A stretch of DNA of 64,000 bases from Streptomyces sp. MH60 (GTDB lineage Bacteria > Actinomycetota > Actinomycetes > Streptomycetales > Streptomycetaceae). Where the stretch lies: the NCBI RefSeq assembly GCF_002939385.1, contig NZ_MULI01000009.1:1-64000 (forward strand), given 5' to 3'. Made by a program: the position numbers and the translations under genes. The notes below the pieces were generated by a model. It saw only the letters and a list, made by a program, of their open reading frames with translations. It did not search any database and had not been told where the DNA came from. Positions 63,261 to 64,000 of the stretch are shown here, in pieces; the stretch's first letter is position 1; the number at the start of each line of letters is the position of its first letter.

Positions 63261-63898
63261 TCCGCGTCCTCATCGCCGAGGACCAGTCCGCCGTCCGCGC
63301 GGGACTGGTGCTGATCCTGGGCAGCGCACCGGACATCGAGGTGGCCGGCGAGGCCGCGGACGGCGAGCAGGCGGTGGCGCTGGCCCGCGAGCTGCGTCCC
63401 GACCTGGTGCTGATGGACGTGCAGATGCCGCGCCTGGACGGCGTTTCGGCGACCCGGATCGTGGTCGGGGAAGGTCTCGCCGACGTGCTGGTGCTGACCA
63501 CCTTCGACCTGGACGAGTACGTCTTCGGGGCGCTGCGGGCGGGAGCCGCCGGGTTCCTGCTGAAGAACGCCGAGGCCAAGGACCTGATCGCGGCCGTGCG
63601 CACGGTGGCGGGCGGCGAGGGCATCGTGGCCCCGGCCGTCACCCGGCGGCTGATCGCCGAGTTCGCCGCGAGGCCGGTGCGGGAGCCGGCCGCGGACCCC
63701 GCGGTGCTGCGGGACCTGACCCGGCGTGAGCGCGAGGTGCTGTCCTGTCTCGGCGAGGGGCTGTCCAACGCGGCGGTCGCCGAGCGTCTCGAGATGGCGG
63801 AGGCCACGGTGAAGACGCACGTCAGCCGGCTGCTGGGGAAGCTGGGGCTGCGCAGCCGGGTGCAAGCGGCGGTGCTGGCACAGGAGTTGGGGATCTAG
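63257..63898 (+). CDS. chiR: NarL/LuxR-type response regulator, probable ChiR
   Basis: A 213-residue regulator: receiver with 'AEDQSAV', phosphoacceptor Asp54 ('LVLMDVQMPRL') and 'GFLLKNAEAKDLI', and a C-terminal LuxR helix-turn-helix 'LTRREREVLSCLGEGLSNAAVAERLEMAEATVKTHVSRLLGKL'. It overlaps its kinase by 4 bases. The chitinase-type promoter begins 42 bases downstream and the regulator probably acts there. Confidence 0.88.
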   Translation: MIRVLIAEDQSAVRAGLVLILGSAPDIEVAGEAADGEQAVALARELRPDLVLMDVQMPRLDGVSATRIVVGEGLADVLVLTTFDLDEYVFGALRAGAAGFLLKNAEAKDLIAAVRTVAGGEGIVAPAVTRRLIAEFAARPVREPAADPAVLRDLTRREREVLSCLGEGLSNAAVAERLEMAEATVKTHVSRLLGKLGLRSRVQAAVLAQELGI

Positions 63899-63939
63899 TT
63901 TTCCCTCTCCACCACGGGCTCAACCACCGGCCGCCACAT

Positions 63940-63981
63940 TGGTCCAGACCTATTGACCTATGGTCCAGACCTTTCTATTCT
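63940..63981 (+). promoter_or_regulatory. Chitinase-type promoter with two 12-bp direct repeats
   Basis: TGGTCCAGACCT occurs at 63940-63951 and 63961-63972. A promoter TTGACC (63953-63958) - 17 bases - TATTCT (63976-63981) is interwoven so that one copy lies just upstream of the -35 and the other in the spacer. This is the arrangement described for Streptomyces chitinase promoters, and the repeats also resemble DasR sites. The gene itself lies beyond the window. Confidence 0.85.
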
Positions 63982-64000
63982 CGCGGCACTGCGGGCATGA

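Overview
This is high-GC actinobacterial DNA, almost certainly a Streptomyces chromosome core region. Supporting signs are the near-exclusive G/C third codon positions, frequent GTG starts, many apparently leaderless genes (a -10 hexamer 6-8 bases before the start codon), and the linked coiled-coil genes scy and filP at 1326 and 310 codons. Gene order resembles the SCO5443-to-SCO5377 stretch of S. coelicolor as I remember it. Names rest on protein motifs read directly; no database search was run.

Layout. 1-4.2 kb: end of treS, then pep2 and glgB, three enzymes of the maltose-1-phosphate (GlgE) route to alpha-glucan. 4.2-7.4 kb: helD, a probable small RNA, and a merR-trxA redox pair with a MerR-type promoter. 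7.5-11.4 kb: a C4-dicarboxylate symporter divergent from a CitA/DcuS-type two-component system. 12.3-15.5 kb: a sugar ABC importer (binding lipoprotein plus two permeases, no ATPase). 16.4-22.4 kb: central carbon genes pfkA, pta-ackA and pyk. 22.5-25.3 kb: a cell-envelope cassette (DUF6230, DUF6114, and a secreted low-complexity protein) preceded by a 639-base gene-free region with palindromes. 25.9-31.2 kb: a thioredoxin/TPR protein, TetR, isobutyryl-CoA mutase large subunit with a lost N-terminus, two DUF3817 membrane proteins, MarR and a thiamine-binding-type protein. 31.4-33.5 kb: three successive AIM24-family genes, then a MarR gene. 34-37 kb: an OmpR-type two-component system divergent from a PepSY protein that overlaps a convergent MFS gene. 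38.5-41.3 kb: meaB, a thiolase and methylmalonyl-CoA epimerase. 41.5-46.6 kb: scy and filP (polar growth cytoskeleton). 46.7-50.8 kb: two tandem ABC exporter pairs. 50.8-58.9 kb: small zinc-ribbon-like protein, LLM oxidoreductase, a conserved 130-residue protein, nucS, a membrane-anchored NTPase, a STAS protein, 3-hydroxyacyl-CoA dehydrogenase and TetR. 59-61.9 kb: an ABC exporter pair, a cobalamin adenosyltransferase and two small membrane proteins. 62-64 kb: a NarL-type two-component system next to a promoter with the chitinase-type direct repeat, so the gene just past the window is probably a chitinase and the pair chiS-chiR.

Functional threads. B12-dependent acyl-CoA chemistry recurs: isobutyryl-CoA mutase, MeaB, epimerase, adenosyltransferase, thiolase and hydroxyacyl-CoA dehydrogenase. 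Carbon storage, glycolysis and acetate overflow sit together in the first third. Two candidate amino-sugar (DasR-like) operators occur, one at the sugar ABC importer and one pair at the putative chitinase promoter. The observations most worth a second look are the promoter-terminator unit beside helD, the deletion at the start of icmA, the envelope cassette with an amphipathic-repeat protein, the Arg-for-Lys P-loop of the membrane NTPase, and the acidic two-component/PepSY module.
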